Part shown: in pieces, positions 22,601-33,414 of the stretch
Position numbering within the stretch: position 1 is the stretch's first letter
Layout of the letters: each line of letters starts with the position of its first letter
DNA from: Ceratotherium simum simum
Lineage: Eukaryota > Chordata > Mammalia > Perissodactyla > Rhinocerotidae
Length of the DNA: 64,000 nt
Assembly: GCF_000283155.1 (NCBI RefSeq)
Contig: NW_004454216.1
Span: forward strand, 2,294,662 to 2,358,661
Reading direction: 5' to 3'
Made by a program: the position numbers and the translations under genes
The notes under the pieces: model-generated
Database searches by the model: none
What the model saw: only the letters and a program-made list of their open reading frames with translations
Told to the model about the DNA's origin: nothing

Positions 22601-24966
22601 GTTGTTTACTTCCAAACCACAGAGTTTTCAGAACAACTTGAAAACATAATCAAATTGGCCAAATTTCAGATGGCTTTCAATTTAGTCTGTGATAATGAAA
22701 TAATTTAAATCAGAGATCCTTTTCTGGAATTGTGGTTTTGGATGTTTGGTTGGACTTATTTGCCATCAAACTCCTTCCAGGGTCATTACTGTAATGAATA
22801 AGCATGGTCCCTTGTGATTGGTAGCAAGTTACTATCGTTTCCTTTATAAAGTTGGGCACAATCCACCATCTATCCCCTGGCTCTTCAGTTACCCAAACCG
22901 TAAGCTCATTGCTATTCATCCCAGCACAGCACTTACATAAGAGGTATGGCACTGGCTGAATTCTGCATCGTCGAGAGTGACGGAGCTTCATCACACTGAC
23001 ACCAGAGCTTATCCCTCACACAATCCGACTGAAGACCAACTAAAAATAGAGCTTCCACTGGACCGCTTTTTTGAAGACGGTACATTTTGTAGTCTGGTGG
23101 TGCCCAGGGTTGAAAAGCAAATGGGTGCTACTTCTTTTAACAGGCAAAGCAGTGCTGCTGGGTAATGTAGTCATGCAGGGTCCTACCCCGCATTAACCCA
23201 CCTTCAGTAGAATTTTCCATTTAATTCTATGGACACTCTTCACAATGTTCCATTTGATGTCTTACTTATAGGAGATGCTTGATGAATGCAACTCTGAAGT
23301 GGTCAGTTAAGTAAGATAATGAGTCCATTATCACAAATTAATTGAAAGCTGTCTGAAATTTGACCAATTTTGATTGTTTTTAAGTTATTCTGGAGACTCT
23401 ATGGTTTGAAAGTAAAAACTATGTATTGTTTCCTTTCTATTATTTAAATAAACAAATAAATGAGAAACAGGTTGCAGCAAGGAGGCTAATTGTGGTCAAG
23501 GAGGAGCGCAGCACCATGACACGGTACCAAAGGCCAAGGACCAACTCAGCCTCACAGAGTAGGGAGTTACTCGTCCCTAGACGAGTTCAAGCACGGACCC
23601 GAAGAAATCTCCTCCGAGATTTTATAAGGTGGTTCAGGCTCTGAGAGAAGGATGCCTTAGATTATTGCTGTTAAGGTAACTTCTAACTCTGATGCTATGA
23701 TTCTAAGATCTGATCCCAGGCTTTCCATTTAACCACCATCAAGAGCAGTTCCTCATCTGCAGAACAGGACTAATAGTCTAATAGAGAACTAATATCTACT
23801 AATAGATAGACAGGTAGGCTCTGTCTGTCTTACCAGGTTGCTGTGAGGAGTAACTGAGGGAAAGTATATAAAGGCAGTTTGTAAGCTGTAAAGCACTAAT
23901 TTAATGTCTAAGGTATTTTAAAATTCTGTTGTGTGTAGAATTGTTCGGCAATCTCCTTCTCTCTCTTTGTCTCTCTCTGTCAGAGATACCTGATTTCCCC
24001 TCTTATTTCCCCTAGTCTGGCTTTCCAGGGAAGGTGGCAACTGGCAGACCCCCAGACAACAAAAGGAACAGCGGAAAGCTAGAAACCCAAACAAAACACA
24101 CGCTGGCTACTCAGGCCGAGTGTAACTAAGCGGTGGCCAGACCGTCATCTGTTTTCCTTCATTCGCTCAGTGCAGACCGATCACCATCACCCTGTATTCA
24201 TGCTCTCTCCTTCTGAAGTGGCTGTGAGGTGCTTTGGTAGCTGTCACTGTTGTGAAACAGCACATTTCTCACAGAACCACTGGAAAGACTCGTGGGGCAG
24301 AAAACTTGCCCTTGAAGGTGGCATGGCAGGAGCTGCCCGAGGTCTCAGGCTCTGAGTGTCTAGATGGCAGCACCCCTCTACCTGCCAAGGCTCCAGGTTC
24401 AGTCTGGTGACTTAGAGGCAGCAGTTCCCTGTCTGCCTGCTGGACCACAGCAGCCTGCAACCCCTGCCCACTTCTGCTGCTGGTTTACAGGCCTCATTTA
24501 CCCACCCCTGTCTGTAAAAATAAAAGACAGGGGTCTTATAAAACTCACCATTTTTCTATACAAATTTTTTAAAAACTTATTCGATAGTGTTAAATAGGAA
24601 GTAGAGTTCTACACATTCTCCATAGGAAGCAACAGAAGTTGATCTCAGTCTCTTTACCTAAAAAATGAGAGGATTGGACTATATAACTTCAAAGCTGCCT
24701 CGTCCTAATATTCTAGAATGAAATGATTCAAAGATATAACTGCCCCTATCATGTCATGCGTCGGGTACACTTAAAACATTGGGAATTGGTGGAGGAAAAA
24801 AAATGGAAAAGAATCCTGTGAAGTCAGGCAAGCTATCTGGAGCCATAGTGCTCAAATCCTTCCTCTTTTTCTTTCCACAGCTTCTAGAACTCCTCTCCAA
24901 AGCTACTCTCAAGTCATGTCCAGGGGACAGGCCCCCTTGGCTCCAATCCACACACCTGAACTTTAA
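10145..24966 (+). CDS. POPDC2: POPDC2 gene, four coding exons (whole-gene entry)
   Basis: Popeye domain-containing protein 2, a three-pass membrane protein whose cytoplasmic Popeye domain binds cAMP and which acts in cardiac pacemaking and striated muscle (family knowledge). Joining 10145-10635, 14525-14633, 19369-19777 and 24881-24966 at GT-AG sites gives 364 residues, the length I recall for human. Seen: an N-linked sequon at N4; hydrophobic segments near 29-46, 48-69 and 76-96; the Popeye domain from about 120 to 265; and its hallmark cAMP-pocket motifs DSPE at 184-187 and FQVT at 199-202, the latter split across the exon 2/3 junction. The tail is rich in Pro and Ser. The start ATG follows GAG (purine at -3) and opens MSANSS, the conserved N-terminus. 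No frameshift or premature stop was seen. Its convergent neighbour is PLA1A. Confidence 0.96.
13120..13178 (+). repeat. (TTCC)n-rich microsatellite
   Basis: CCTTCTTTCCTTCTTTCC-type imperfect tetramers followed by CCCTTCCTTCC. Confidence 0.8.
13178..13505 (-). repeat. L2 LINE 3' fragment
   Basis: AAATATTTATTGAGTGC, GGGATCCAGTGC, then AAGCTGAGATCTGAGG in the order of a reverse-complemented L2. Confidence 0.7.
13950..14200 (+). repeat. L2 LINE 3' fragment
   Basis: TTCAAAACTCAGCTCAAATG, GAAGTCTGCC and CTTAAGGCAAGGATCAGATC follow the L2 3' order. Confidence 0.6.
14525..14633 (+). CDS. POPDC2: POPDC2 coding exon 2
   Basis: A 109-bp exon with acceptor TTTGCCAG and donor CAG|GTAATA. It completes Arg164 and encodes residues 165-200, VRVSQDGQFLHYIFPYQF followed by MDSPEWESLQ and on to GVFQ. 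It carries the DSPE motif of the cAMP-binding cassette. Trp188 directly follows this motif, and a human truncating variant at W188 has been reported, which supports the numbering. The phases (1 base in, phase 0 out) join neighbouring exons without loss of frame. Confidence 0.96.
14840..15370 (+). repeat. L2 LINE 3' end
   Basis: CATGTCACTCCTATGCCTCA, ATAAAACCCTACACTCC, later GTAGGTGTTCAATAAAG and ATTTGCTGAACTG. Confidence 0.65.
15490..15710 (-). repeat. MIR SINE
   Basis: Reverse complement of MIR: CCCCATTTAACAGATGAGG, then AATTTGCCCAAGGTC. Confidence 0.75.
16850..18035 (-). repeat. long L2 LINE fragment
   Basis: Nearly 1.2 kb in minus orientation, from TATTTATTGAGCACTTT (3' terminus) through CAGTGCAAAGGCCCTGGGG, CATCATGTAGGGCC, TTTGGCCTGAGCTACTGG and TTTAAAGCCAAAGGCTTGG. 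Longest L2 copy in the window. Open frames inside it are degenerate L2 sequence, not host genes. Confidence 0.8.
18345..18470 (-). repeat. MIR core fragment
   Basis: GAGAGATTGAGTGATTTG, GATGTCACACAGCTGGTAAA, reverse of the MIR core. Confidence 0.6.
19369..19777 (+). CDS. POPDC2: POPDC2 coding exon 3, spliced form
   Basis: Acceptor CCTCTCAG at 19361-19368. It encodes residues 201-336 plus one base and starts VTLTAETACSYISWPRKS. It finishes the Popeye domain (ERYISRLFSALLGYDISEKL, then the conserved KFGLRFDIRLPSLYHVLG) and then a low-complexity Pro/Ser/Thr tail. The internal donor CTGG|GTGAGG at 19777/19778 joins in frame to 24881. If that donor is skipped, the frame stays open to a stop at 19873-19875, as described in the next entry. 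Confidence 0.93.
19778..19875 (+). CDS. POPDC2: POPDC2 alternative C-terminus (exon 3 read-through)
   Basis: Reading past the internal donor adds 32 residues from GEDSTSLVLEDFEEVSGSES to the end DYRSDGEYMR before TGA, giving a 368-residue protein. The added tail is acidic and Ser-rich, unlike the spliced tail. I recall a similar tail in rodent Popdc2, so this is probably a real isoform and not a retained-intron artefact. A second donor-like AG|GTGAGG overlaps the stop at 19871-19876. Confidence 0.75.
22296..22551 (-). repeat. ERE SINE with 14-bp target-site duplication
   Basis: Flanked by GAGAATAGGTTTTT at 22282-22295 and 22552-22565. Minus strand: poly(T), two tail units, degenerated head ending TGCCACTGGGCTGGCC. 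More diverged than the copy at 7421. Confidence 0.93.
23700..23925 (+). repeat. MIR SINE, diverged
   Basis: TTCCTCATCTGCAGAACAGG and GGTTGCTGTGAGGAGTAAC mark a sense MIR, with an internal TAATAG-rich expansion at 23770-23810. Confidence 0.55.
24881..24966 (+). CDS. POPDC2: POPDC2 coding exon 4 (canonical C-terminus)
   Basis: Acceptor CTTTCCACAG at 24871-24880 after a pyrimidine-rich tract. The exon encodes the last 28 residues (A)SRTPLQSYSQVMSRGQAPLA to the end PIHTPEL and TAA at 24964-24966. It closely matches the human C-terminus I remember (SRIPLQSYSQVISRGQAPLA...THTPEL). It lies 5.1 kb beyond exon 3 and is too short to appear as a long ORF. The 3' UTR follows. Confidence 0.93.
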
Positions 24967-25184
24967 GGATCAATGGGCCATCCTTTTCTGGTCACATTAA
25001 TCTTCACAGGAAGGTCACTTGTATGCACACCCCTCTTCTCACCCACTGGAAGGCTCACAGGCACGGCCAGAGCAGACACAGAAGATGCCAGCACTGCAGC
25101 CACACCGAGGGCCCTGAGTGACTTTTAGAAATTCACCTTCACCAGCCTTCCTTCCAGGAGAGGGCATCCAAATGTGCAAAAGCA

Positions 25185-25385
25185 CCGACTCCATCCTTCA
25201 CTAACTGCAGAATCTTGGGCAAGTTCCACAGCCTCTCTGAGCCTCTCCTGTAAAGCGGGGACTAGAAAACCCACCTCACAGGGTTGTTGTGAGGAGTCAA
25301 CGAGTTGATTGAGGTAAAGCACTGGGTAGTGGGGCGGGTGGTGGTGGGGCACCTGGAAGCACTCAATAAATGACTCATTTCCTCT
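25185..25385 (+). repeat. MIR SINE at the POPDC2 3' end
   Basis: AATCTTGGGCAAGTTCC, CAGCCTCTCTGAGCC, GGGTTGTTGTGAGGAG and ACTCAATAAATGACTC in MIR order. Probably inside the POPDC2 3' UTR. Confidence 0.8.
25365..25370 (+). terminator. candidate POPDC2 poly(A) signal AATAAA
   Basis: First AATAAA after the POPDC2 stop codon (399 nt downstream), followed by a T- and GT-rich stretch (CTTGTGTTGTTTC near 25387-25399). It is the AATAAA that MIR elements carry near their 3' end, so the signal would be repeat-derived. No transcript evidence is available here. Confidence 0.45.
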
Positions 25386-25399
25386 CCTTGTGTTGTTTC

Positions 25400-25935
25400 T
25401 TTCAACTGAGAGGATCAATGAAGTCAGCTGGCCAAGATGATTTCAGGTTTTGTTTTTTTTTCAATTAAGTTTCAATTTATGGAAGTAGACATGTAAAAAC
25501 CTAGTTTTCCCTTAAGCTTTTAAGTTCAACTTACAAATCTCTTGTTCTATTTATGACCCTCGTATTAAACAATAGTTTTCAGAGGGATTTTACAAACTTA
25601 ATTAATTTTCCTTAATCATTTTAAAGTGGATTTATAAATTTAACATATTCTATTTCATTTTTTCCCTAAGTACTTCAACATATATTCTGATGATCTATTG
25701 CTGTGTAACATTCATCTCTAAAACAGTGACTTCAAATAGTCACAACAATTGCTCGTGAATGTGGGGCTTGCCTGGGCTCAGCTAGGCTGTCCTCAGTGTT
25801 TCTCATGCTGCTGTGTTCGGATAGTGGCTAGGGCTGGAATCATCTCAGAGGCTTCCTCTCTTGTGTTTGGGGCCTAGTCTGGGAAGGCTCAAACAGCTGA
25901 GGGCTGGAACAGCTGGGCATCCTTAAGCATCTCTC
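25400..25935. other. intergenic; unnamed repeat at 25685-25935
   Basis: 25685 onward (TGATCTATTGCTGTGTAACA) is a common mammalian repeat whose family I cannot name with confidence. The remainder is AT-rich. Confidence 0.35.
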
Positions 25936-25939
25936 TCTC

Positions 25940-28500
25940 TCTCACAGTAGTTTGTTCATTTTTGTGACTGTATAGTACTCTGTTGTAAGAAGATACCAGA
26001 ATTTATTTATCCCTTCTACTGATGGGTGTTTGGGTAGTTTCTAGCTTGGGGCAACTATGAATAGTGCTGGTATGAATAGTGCAACTATGAATAGTGCAGT
26101 CTTGAACATATGTTTTGGTATACACACACACACACGTATATACATTTCTTGGGTATATACCTAGGCCTGGAATTACTCAGGCATCGGGTATGTATATGTT
26201 CAAGTATAGTAAATACAGCTTAACAGTTTCCCTAAGTGACTGTACCAATTAAAATTCCCACTAGCAGTGTATGAGACTTCTAGCTGCTTCTAATCCTCCC
26301 CAATGGTTGGTATTGTCTTTTTTTTTTTTTTCATTTTAGAAATTTGGGCGTATGTAGCAGCATATCATTGTGGTTTTAATTTTCATTTCCGTGATGAATA
26401 ATAAGGTTGAGTACTTTTTTTTCATGTTTTTATTAGCCATATAGATACCCTCTATTGTGAAGTGTCTATTCAAGTTCTTGTCCGCTTCTCTATTTGTTTG
26501 TATGCTTTTGCTTATTGACTTAAAGGAATTCTTTAAATATGCAAGTTAAAAGTCCTTTGTTGCTTATATATATTCAAGTATATTCTCCCACTTTGTGACT
26601 CTTCTTCTTTTCTCCAAATGATGTCTTTTGATGAACATAAGTTCTTAATTTCAATGTAGTAATTTATCAATCTTTTCCTCTATCATTAGTGCTTTCTGTG
26701 CCATGTTTAAGAAATCTTTTCCTCCCCTGAAGATATTCTTCTGTTCTCTTCTAGAGGTTTTGTTGTTTTACATTTCAGTCAGATCTACGATCAACCTGGA
26801 TTTGATTTTTGTGTGTAGTATGAAGTATGGATCAAATTTATTTTCCAGTGGATATCCAATAGACTGAGCACTACTTATTGAGATGATTATCCTATCCCCG
26901 CTAGTGTTCAGTGTCCCCTTTGTCATAAACCAAATGTCCATATATCTGTAGGTCTGTTTTGGGATCTTCTATTCTGTTCCATTAGGCTATTTTTCTATCA
27001 ATTGACAATACCACTTGGTTATAATTATTGTAGCTTTATAATAAGTTTTGATATCTGGTGGTCACCAACTTTGTTCTTTTTCAAGTCTTTGTTATTCTTG
27101 GCTCTTCCCTTTGTATTTCCATATAAATTTTAGAGTCAGCTTGTTAATCTCCACAAAAATATAACCTCTGCTTAGATTTTTATTAGAATTACACTGATAC
27201 TGTGATCAGGTTTTTAAATAATTGATACCTTTATAATATTGATTTTTCAATCCATGAACGTAGTATAGCTCTTCATTTATTTTGGTCTTCTTTATTTTCT
27301 CTCAATAGTATTTTGTCGTTTTCCATGTAGATATCCTTGCACAGCTTTTGTTAGATTTATTTCTATGTATTTGATGAATTTGATGCTATTGTAAATGCTA
27401 TCACTCAATATTTTTTTACTTTCTAATTTTTTATTGCTGGTATATAAAAATATAATTGATTTTTGTATCTTCAACTTCCATCCAGTGATCTTGATAAATT
27501 CACTTATCAATTTTAATCGTTAATCCATAGAGTCTTCAAGATTTTCCATAGATTCAATGATGTCATCTGTAAATACAATAGTGTTATTTCTTCCTTCCTG
27601 AACAGCACCTTCCTCCTCCTCCTCTTTCTCCTCTCTCTCCTTCTTTTTCTTTTGGTGCCTTGTTGCACTGGGCAGGACATCCAGGTACAGGGATGAATAA
27701 AAGGGATGATGAAGACATCCTTCTCTCATACTTGACCGTAAAGAAAATGTTTTCAATATTTCACCATTAAGTATGATGTGTACTATTAGGTTTTCATAAC
27801 ATCTGTATCAGATTAAAGAAGTTCTATTCCTAATTTGCTAAGAGGATTTTTAAAAATCATAAATGAGCATTGAATGTTATCAAATGATTTTTCTGCATTT
27901 ATTGAGATTATTTTTCTCCTTTATTCTGTTAATGAATATGTGAATGTTAAAACAACCTTGCATCCCTGGAACAAATCCAATTTTATTATGATTTATTTTC
28001 CTCTTCATATATTTCTTTCTTTCTTTCTTTTTTTTTTTGGTGAGGAAGATTAGCCCCGAGCTAACATCTCTCGCCAATCCTCTTTTTGCTGAGGAAGATT
28101 AGCCCTGAGCTAACATCTGTTGCCAATCCTCCTGTCTTTGTTGAGGAAGATTGGCCCTGGGCTAACATCCGTGCCCATCTTCCTCTACTTTATATGTGGG
28201 ACGCCTGTCACAGCATGGCTTGATAAACGGTGTGTGGGTCCGAGCCTGGAATCCGAACCTGTGAAACCCCAGGCCGCCGAAGCAGAGCGCACAAACCCAA
28301 CCACTATGCCATTGGGCCAGCCCCCCTCTTTATATATTTCTGAACCTGGTTTGCAAATCCTTTGTTTAGGATTTTTGCATTTATATATCTTGTAATATCA
28401 TTGTCAGGTTTTGATATTAAGGTTATACTGACTTTGTAAAAGGAGTTGGGAAGTATTTTCTCTCTCTCTCTCTTTTTTTCCTATTCTTTGGAAGAGATCT
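25940..28500 (-). mobile_element. old L1 LINE, ORF2/3' region, interrupted by an ERE
   Basis: About 2.2 kb of L1 in minus orientation (CTACTGATGGGTGTTTGG, ATTTTTGTGTGTAGTATG, CCATGAACGTAGTATAG, TTTCACCATTAAGTATGA and so on). The minus-strand frame at 27292-27510 is recognisably L1 ORF2 (KITGWKLKIQKSIIFLYTSN, then KYIEINLTKAVQ). It has many stops and is inactive. A local run ATGAATAGTGC is repeated three times at 26056-26100. An ERE splits it at 28017-28325. Confidence 0.9.
28017..28325 (-). repeat. ERE SINE with three tail units, nested in L1
   Basis: Target duplication CTCTTCATATATTTCT (28001-28016) versus CTCTTTATATATTTCT (28326-28341), one mismatch. The tail motif GAGGAAGATT(A/G)GCCC followed by GAGCTAACATC occurs three times where other copies have one or two. 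The head end reads CATTGGGCCAGCC. Confidence 0.93.
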
Positions 28501-28529
28501 TTAAACCAAAACAGTTTTATAACTCTTGA

Positions 28530-28870
28530 TTCCTACCCCACTCACCTTAGCTTCTACTCTCTCTGCCTTCTTCTTCACTCCACTGCCCCTGCCCAAAAAC
28601 CCTGGAGTCTTTCCATCAGTCTTGTTAGTTTTATATTCAAAATATGTCCTGAATTCAACTTATCCCCTCCACTGCCACCAATATTTCACACCTAGATTAA
28701 CTTCAATAGACTATAACTGGCCTCCTGATTTCTCCTGTCCCTCCTCCTTACAATCTATTCTACACACAGCAAAGTGATCGTTTAAACATGTATATGATCT
28801 CATCACTCTCTTGCTCAAAATTTCAAATGACTTCCTATCACACTTAGAATAAAATCCAAACTTCTTACCA
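28530..28870 (+). repeat. L2 LINE fragment
   Basis: ACTGGCCTCCTGATTTCTCC, TGATCTCATCACTCTCTTGC, then AGAATAAAATCCAAACTTC. Confidence 0.65.
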
Positions 28871-29225
28871 TGTGATATTAGTCAGAATCAGCTTATTACG
28901 TCTTGATAGCACAAAGGTTTATTTCTCTCCGTACTTAAAGTCTACTGAGAGTCTGCACGACTCATCAGGGCAACTGTCTTCATGTTGCAATTCAGTGATT
29001 CAACGCACCTTGACCTTCTGGCTCTGTCGCTTGAAGGAAGAAACAGCTTGACATTCCTGTGCTAGCTCTTTGATGCTTTGGCCCAGAAATGATACAAATC
29101 ACTTGTGCCCCTAGTCCACTGACTAGAGCTCGTCACCTGGAACTGCTTAATAATCAACTTTGTGCTTTGTTGATTAAAGGGACTGGGAATGTGGGGAAGC
29201 AAAAGGAATGTTTGATGAGTCCTAC
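28871..29225. other. unnamed interspersed repeat
   Basis: Opens TTAGTCAGAATCAGC and continues GGTTTATTTCTCTCCG, resembling the element at 5430-5770. Family not named. Confidence 0.35.
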
Positions 29226-29229
29226 TCTT

Positions 29230-29720
29230 CCAGCCACTTAGGACCCATGAGGCCCTACCTGCCTGTCTCTCCAACCATATTTCATTCTGCTCCCATTCGC
29301 CCTCGTCAAGTTTCCGCCACACTGGTCTTTTTGGTATTTGTCAAGCATACTTCATTTCTGTCTCGATTAGGGCCTTTGCAGTTGTTTTTCCTCTCTGGAA
29401 TGTTTTTCGCTCAGGCCTTCTGGCTGGCTTCTTCTGGTCATTCAGTTCTCAGCTCAAATGTCACCATCCCAGCAAATATACCCACACCTCACCACTCTCT
29501 GTCCTCATGCCCTGCTTGGACTTTCTTCAGAGTCCTATTTTCTCTTTCCTCTCCTTTTAGGATTCCAATTATGTGCTTGGCAGAACTTTTCAGTGTGTCC
29601 CATATACCACCTATGTTTTTTCTCAGTTTTTTCTGAAGTTACACAGTGTATTTATTTTCTTTCTTGTTTGATTTTTGTCTCTTCCATGTACATTTCATAA
29701 TAGAAGTCCCCTGTCAGTCT
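29230..29720 (+). repeat. L2 LINE 3' fragment
   Basis: GCCTTTGCAGTTGTTTTTCC, CTCAGCTCAAATGTCACC and the following open frames (29208-29636) are degraded L2, not a host gene. Confidence 0.65.
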
Positions 29721-32690
29721 TGAGAAATTCAATAGCTCTCTTGTCAACCCTAGAGGGCTGTTGTGGAGAATAAATAAAGCAACAAACAAACAAGAAAAAA
29801 GCTCACTGTACATTGTAAATTGAGATGAAATGTTAGGTGGGGTGTGGTGTCACCCCTCAAGCTGGAGGGCAGCCCAGGCAGGGCTGTTGTGATACACATG
29901 TGGCACGTAGCAAAGCTTCCTCAGGATGAGGACCTCTTTTAAATTTTGAAAAATTAATTCATATATTAGACTTATGGGTACATTTTTAACAGGTGTATTC
30001 AGAATCGTATGTATTTTTTTAACTTTTTTTTTTATTTTATTGAGGTGGGGACCACTTTAGTGTGAGTGTGTGTGTGTTAGTTTTTAAAAGGATCAGAACT
30101 TACGTGGTAGAAGTTGTGCTTTTATTATCTAATGGTATATCTAATGGCAAAAGACATTTGGATTCCAATAAGATTTCTAGATAAATTTGTGGATTTTTAA
30201 AATTAACCACAATAGTATCTTTATATATTTGAAATATAGCATTACACCTATGTACAAAGCACTGTATTTACTCAGTCTACAGGAAATTCTTGACATGATA
30301 TGGATTTGTGAGCCTCTCACAGTCACCCCACACTAGAGGTCCACACATGTGAAAAGAAAATCTTTGGGTTATAGCTTCATATTTTCAGCAATAAAGCCTG
30401 GCATATAGTCAGATTTGCTCTGTGGAGAGGACAGTAAACATTCTTTTCTCTCATGAACGCTTATTGAATATCCACTGCTGTCAAACACAATGCTGGATAC
30501 CACATGCTTCACTAGGTGAATCATTCATGCTTTCTGCCCTGAAGGAGCTCGAGATCTAGAAAAGGAGATACACGAGCTATAGGCCCCCCCACCCCCGCCA
30601 ACGCCTTATTAAGTCAAGCTCCCTGGGCCTGACTCCTTTGAGGATTAATCTTTTCCCAGAAAATTCTTCAGACTCTTGTGTAAATAGGCTTCTTGTGGCC
30701 CATAAATAGTTTAAGGTGAAGCTGGATCCCTGACGTACATACAGATAAACACAGGCCGTTGTGGAAAGCATTACATGAGTGGTTGGAACCACTACGTGAC
30801 CTACAGAAATTCAGCAGAAGATGTCACTTCCTGTTTCTGGGATCAGGAAGGGTTCATGGAGAAGGTGACGTGCAGCTCTGCCAGAGCTAGGCAAGACAGA
30901 AGCGATCCAGGTGAAAGAAAAACCGTAAGTCAAAGTCCCAGGGCTGGAAGGTACAAGGAAGGCATGCCTGGAGAAGACGAGAACCAATGGCTCTTCATGA
31001 CCAGCTGTGGAATCTGAGCTCTAATCAAACGGCAGTGGGAAGTGAGTGGGAAAATGGTGCCCTCAAAGCAGTGCTGAGGGAGATTGTGTTCAGCCCACAC
31101 CACAGAGTCTGGCAGAGTGTGGCTGTTTCACAAATATCTGTGATCTGAGTGACTTGAGTAGAAAGCACGAAGCTAGAACAGTTGAGGCCAATGAAATGGT
31201 CAGTGGGGTTGTGAGATACCAAGGGCCAGAACACATCATGGCGACGGTAACAAGAGGTAGACACCTGTGAGACACCCCAGGGAGAAGAATTACCTGGGGA
31301 AGGTGGGGGTGAGAAATTGAGTCCATCTTAGAGGTTCTGCGCCTCTTTCCTTTTATATTCTTGCCACCCTGGTTTCCTGTAGACTTCCCCACAAATCTCA
31401 ATGACTGGAGGAGTGTTCTCAGCAGTTTCACTTCTAATTGTCATTGAATTCTTACACCTACATGTGTTTCCCACGCAGAAATTTCCCTGGAGATCATGGG
31501 ATTTTATCTCACTTTTGGTTCACTTCTCTGACGTGACCTTTCCCGAGGGTCCTGCACAGCACATGACTGCCAGCTATCAGCTGCCAACTGACAGAGGTTC
31601 CACAGCCTGGAATTGCTCTCTACCCCTTGGCCCTCCACCCTGAATCCTATTCATCCCTCAAGGCTGATACAAATGTCCCCTCCCTTCCCATACTCTCCCT
31701 GCCATCTACCCCACCCCTGTCAGAATTAACCTGCCCTCTTCAGGGCTCTCCGAGTCCTCTGGGACCACCTCCCTCAGCTTTCCTTTCCCTCTCTAGACTG
31801 CCTCTCTAGGCACTTGAGGGCTGGGCAGATTCTTACTTATTGCTGTGGTCCCAGCACCTCCCATGGTGCCACATGCCTGGCGATTAGTTGGTAATTGTTA
31901 AATCTTTGTTAAACTTAGCTGCTAACCATTTCAACATGGGTCAGGTTAACATTTGGGATTTTAGAGACTTCTAGTTCTGCTTTCCAGTTTTCTGTTGCTT
32001 CTTCCCCCTCTTCAAGCCAGAACACGTTCTCTTTGACTCTCCGTGAGGAAGGAGATCCTTTCTGTCTGGTTTCTACAGGCCCTTCCGAGGAGCTCAGGCC
32101 TGATGCCCCCCATCTCCTGTCCATGGACAGCTTGGCCTTCTCGCCTGCTCCTCCCTGAAGTGTCTGAGAGGAAAACATTGGCTACTCCTTCTCCTTTCTC
32201 CAATTTCTTCCCTGAATTCTGTTTCTTGTAACCTGAGTCCTCATTATTCACCACTTGTCTTCTATTTCTCTTCTTTTCCCCCTTTCATAGCTCTTAAATT
32301 ATTTTAACATCTGTCATTTCTTCATCACAAACATAAACATATTTTTTTAAACCCTCACATCTACCCTGTGTTACTTTATCTAACCTAGTAAACCCCACTT
32401 TAATGCAACTAAATATATATGTGTTTGAGAAGGCCTTCATTTTTTGTGTGTGTGGGCATGTGAGTCCAGCTCCTGGCCTGGTATCCTCAGGCCCAGCTAG
32501 AGAAGCACCTCTGCTGGGGGTCCAGACATCAGGACTGCCACTAGGGTGGCTGAGCCCTGGAGCCCTAGGATGCCGTGAACAGTCATGGAAATCCTCCCCT
32601 TTCCCTCAGTGGTCAGAGTTCTTTATCCCCACCATTGCTTCCACTATGTCTGATACATACTTCTGTGTTTGCAGTGATCCCACTGTAATT
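29721..32690. other. intergenic; L2 pieces, otherwise unrecognised
   Basis: L2 minus at about 30450-30570 and L2 plus at about 31600-31915 (GGAATTGCTCTCTACCCC, CTTGAGGGCTGGGCAG). 30575-31440 and 31920-32690 show overlapping open frames on both strands but no protein family. No gene called. Confidence 0.45.
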
Positions 32691-32699
32691 ATTTGTTTA

Positions 32700-32990
32700 G
32701 AGCAGTGGTTCTCAACCCTGGCTGCATATTAAAATAAACTGGGAAGTTTTTAAAAAATACCAATGCCATAGACAAGACAGCAATGAGAGTTGATAATTGT
32801 TGAAGCTAGGTGATAGGTACATGGAAATTCATTATTCTATCTTTCTAATTTTGTATATATTTGAAATGTTCCATAATAAAAAAGTGAAAAAGTATATATA
32901 AAACTAGGCCCATAGCAAACCAGTTAAAACTGAATTTCTGAGGGCCCCGGGCTTAAAAGCTTCCCAGGGATTCTGAGGATTTGAGACGGG
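32700..32990. repeat. MER5A-like element split by an L1 3' end
   Basis: CAGTGGTTCTCAACCCTGGC at 32703 is a MER5A start; TTAAAAGCTTCCCAGGGATT at 32953 looks like its continuation. Between them ATTGTTGAAGCTAGGTGAT through TGAAATGTTCCATAATAAAA (about 32797-32890) is an L1 3' end. Confidence 0.6.
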
Positions 32991-33414
32991 GCCATGGGGA
33001 CATGAAGAGGAATGAGTCTTTACTGTATAGTAGCTACCTCTGGCCTGTGAGCTTTTGATGAAATGTCAGACGACTGCCTCTAGAGTATTTATTCCTAGCT
33101 TGGAAAATTGATCAAACATTCCTAGAATGGCAACTAAAGATAACTCATTTATCCCACTGTCTATGCTGAAGTATTTTAAAGTGAATTATAGACCACCAAC
33201 ACTGGCACATGATGGCTCTTTTTATTATTATCCTAGTAATGTGTAAGCTTCTGAAGAGAATAGTCCTTCTTGCCTTATTTGTATTTGCATTCTCAGTACC
33301 TAGCACATGGCCAGACAACTTGCCATTAGCAGCAAATGTTTTTTAAATTGTTTTTACAAAAAGGAGATGGGGATGACGTAAGTCGACATTGGGTTAGGAT
33401 GCTCTATCAACATA

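Larger units (their letters stand above)
19876..24880 (+). other. POPDC2: POPDC2 intron 3 (after read-through stop)
   Basis: 5 kb with an ERE at 22296, MIR pieces at about 21715-21860 and 23700-23920, and C/T-rich DNA at 21170-21560. 22566-23400 shows no known repeat. Several 100-160-codon open frames at 20246-21591 look like chance products of C/T-rich sequence. Confidence 0.75.
24967..25390 (+). other. POPDC2: probable POPDC2 3' UTR
   Basis: Sequence after the TAA up to just past the first AATAAA. The first 200 bases are unique; from about 25185 they become a sense-strand MIR element. The extent is inferred from the first poly(A) signal only; transcripts could run further. Confidence 0.45.

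Noticed and set aside
27590..27756. Charged Lys/Glu-rich minus-strand frame
   Set aside because: Lies in L1 ORF2 antisense to a C/T-rich stretch; product of low complexity.
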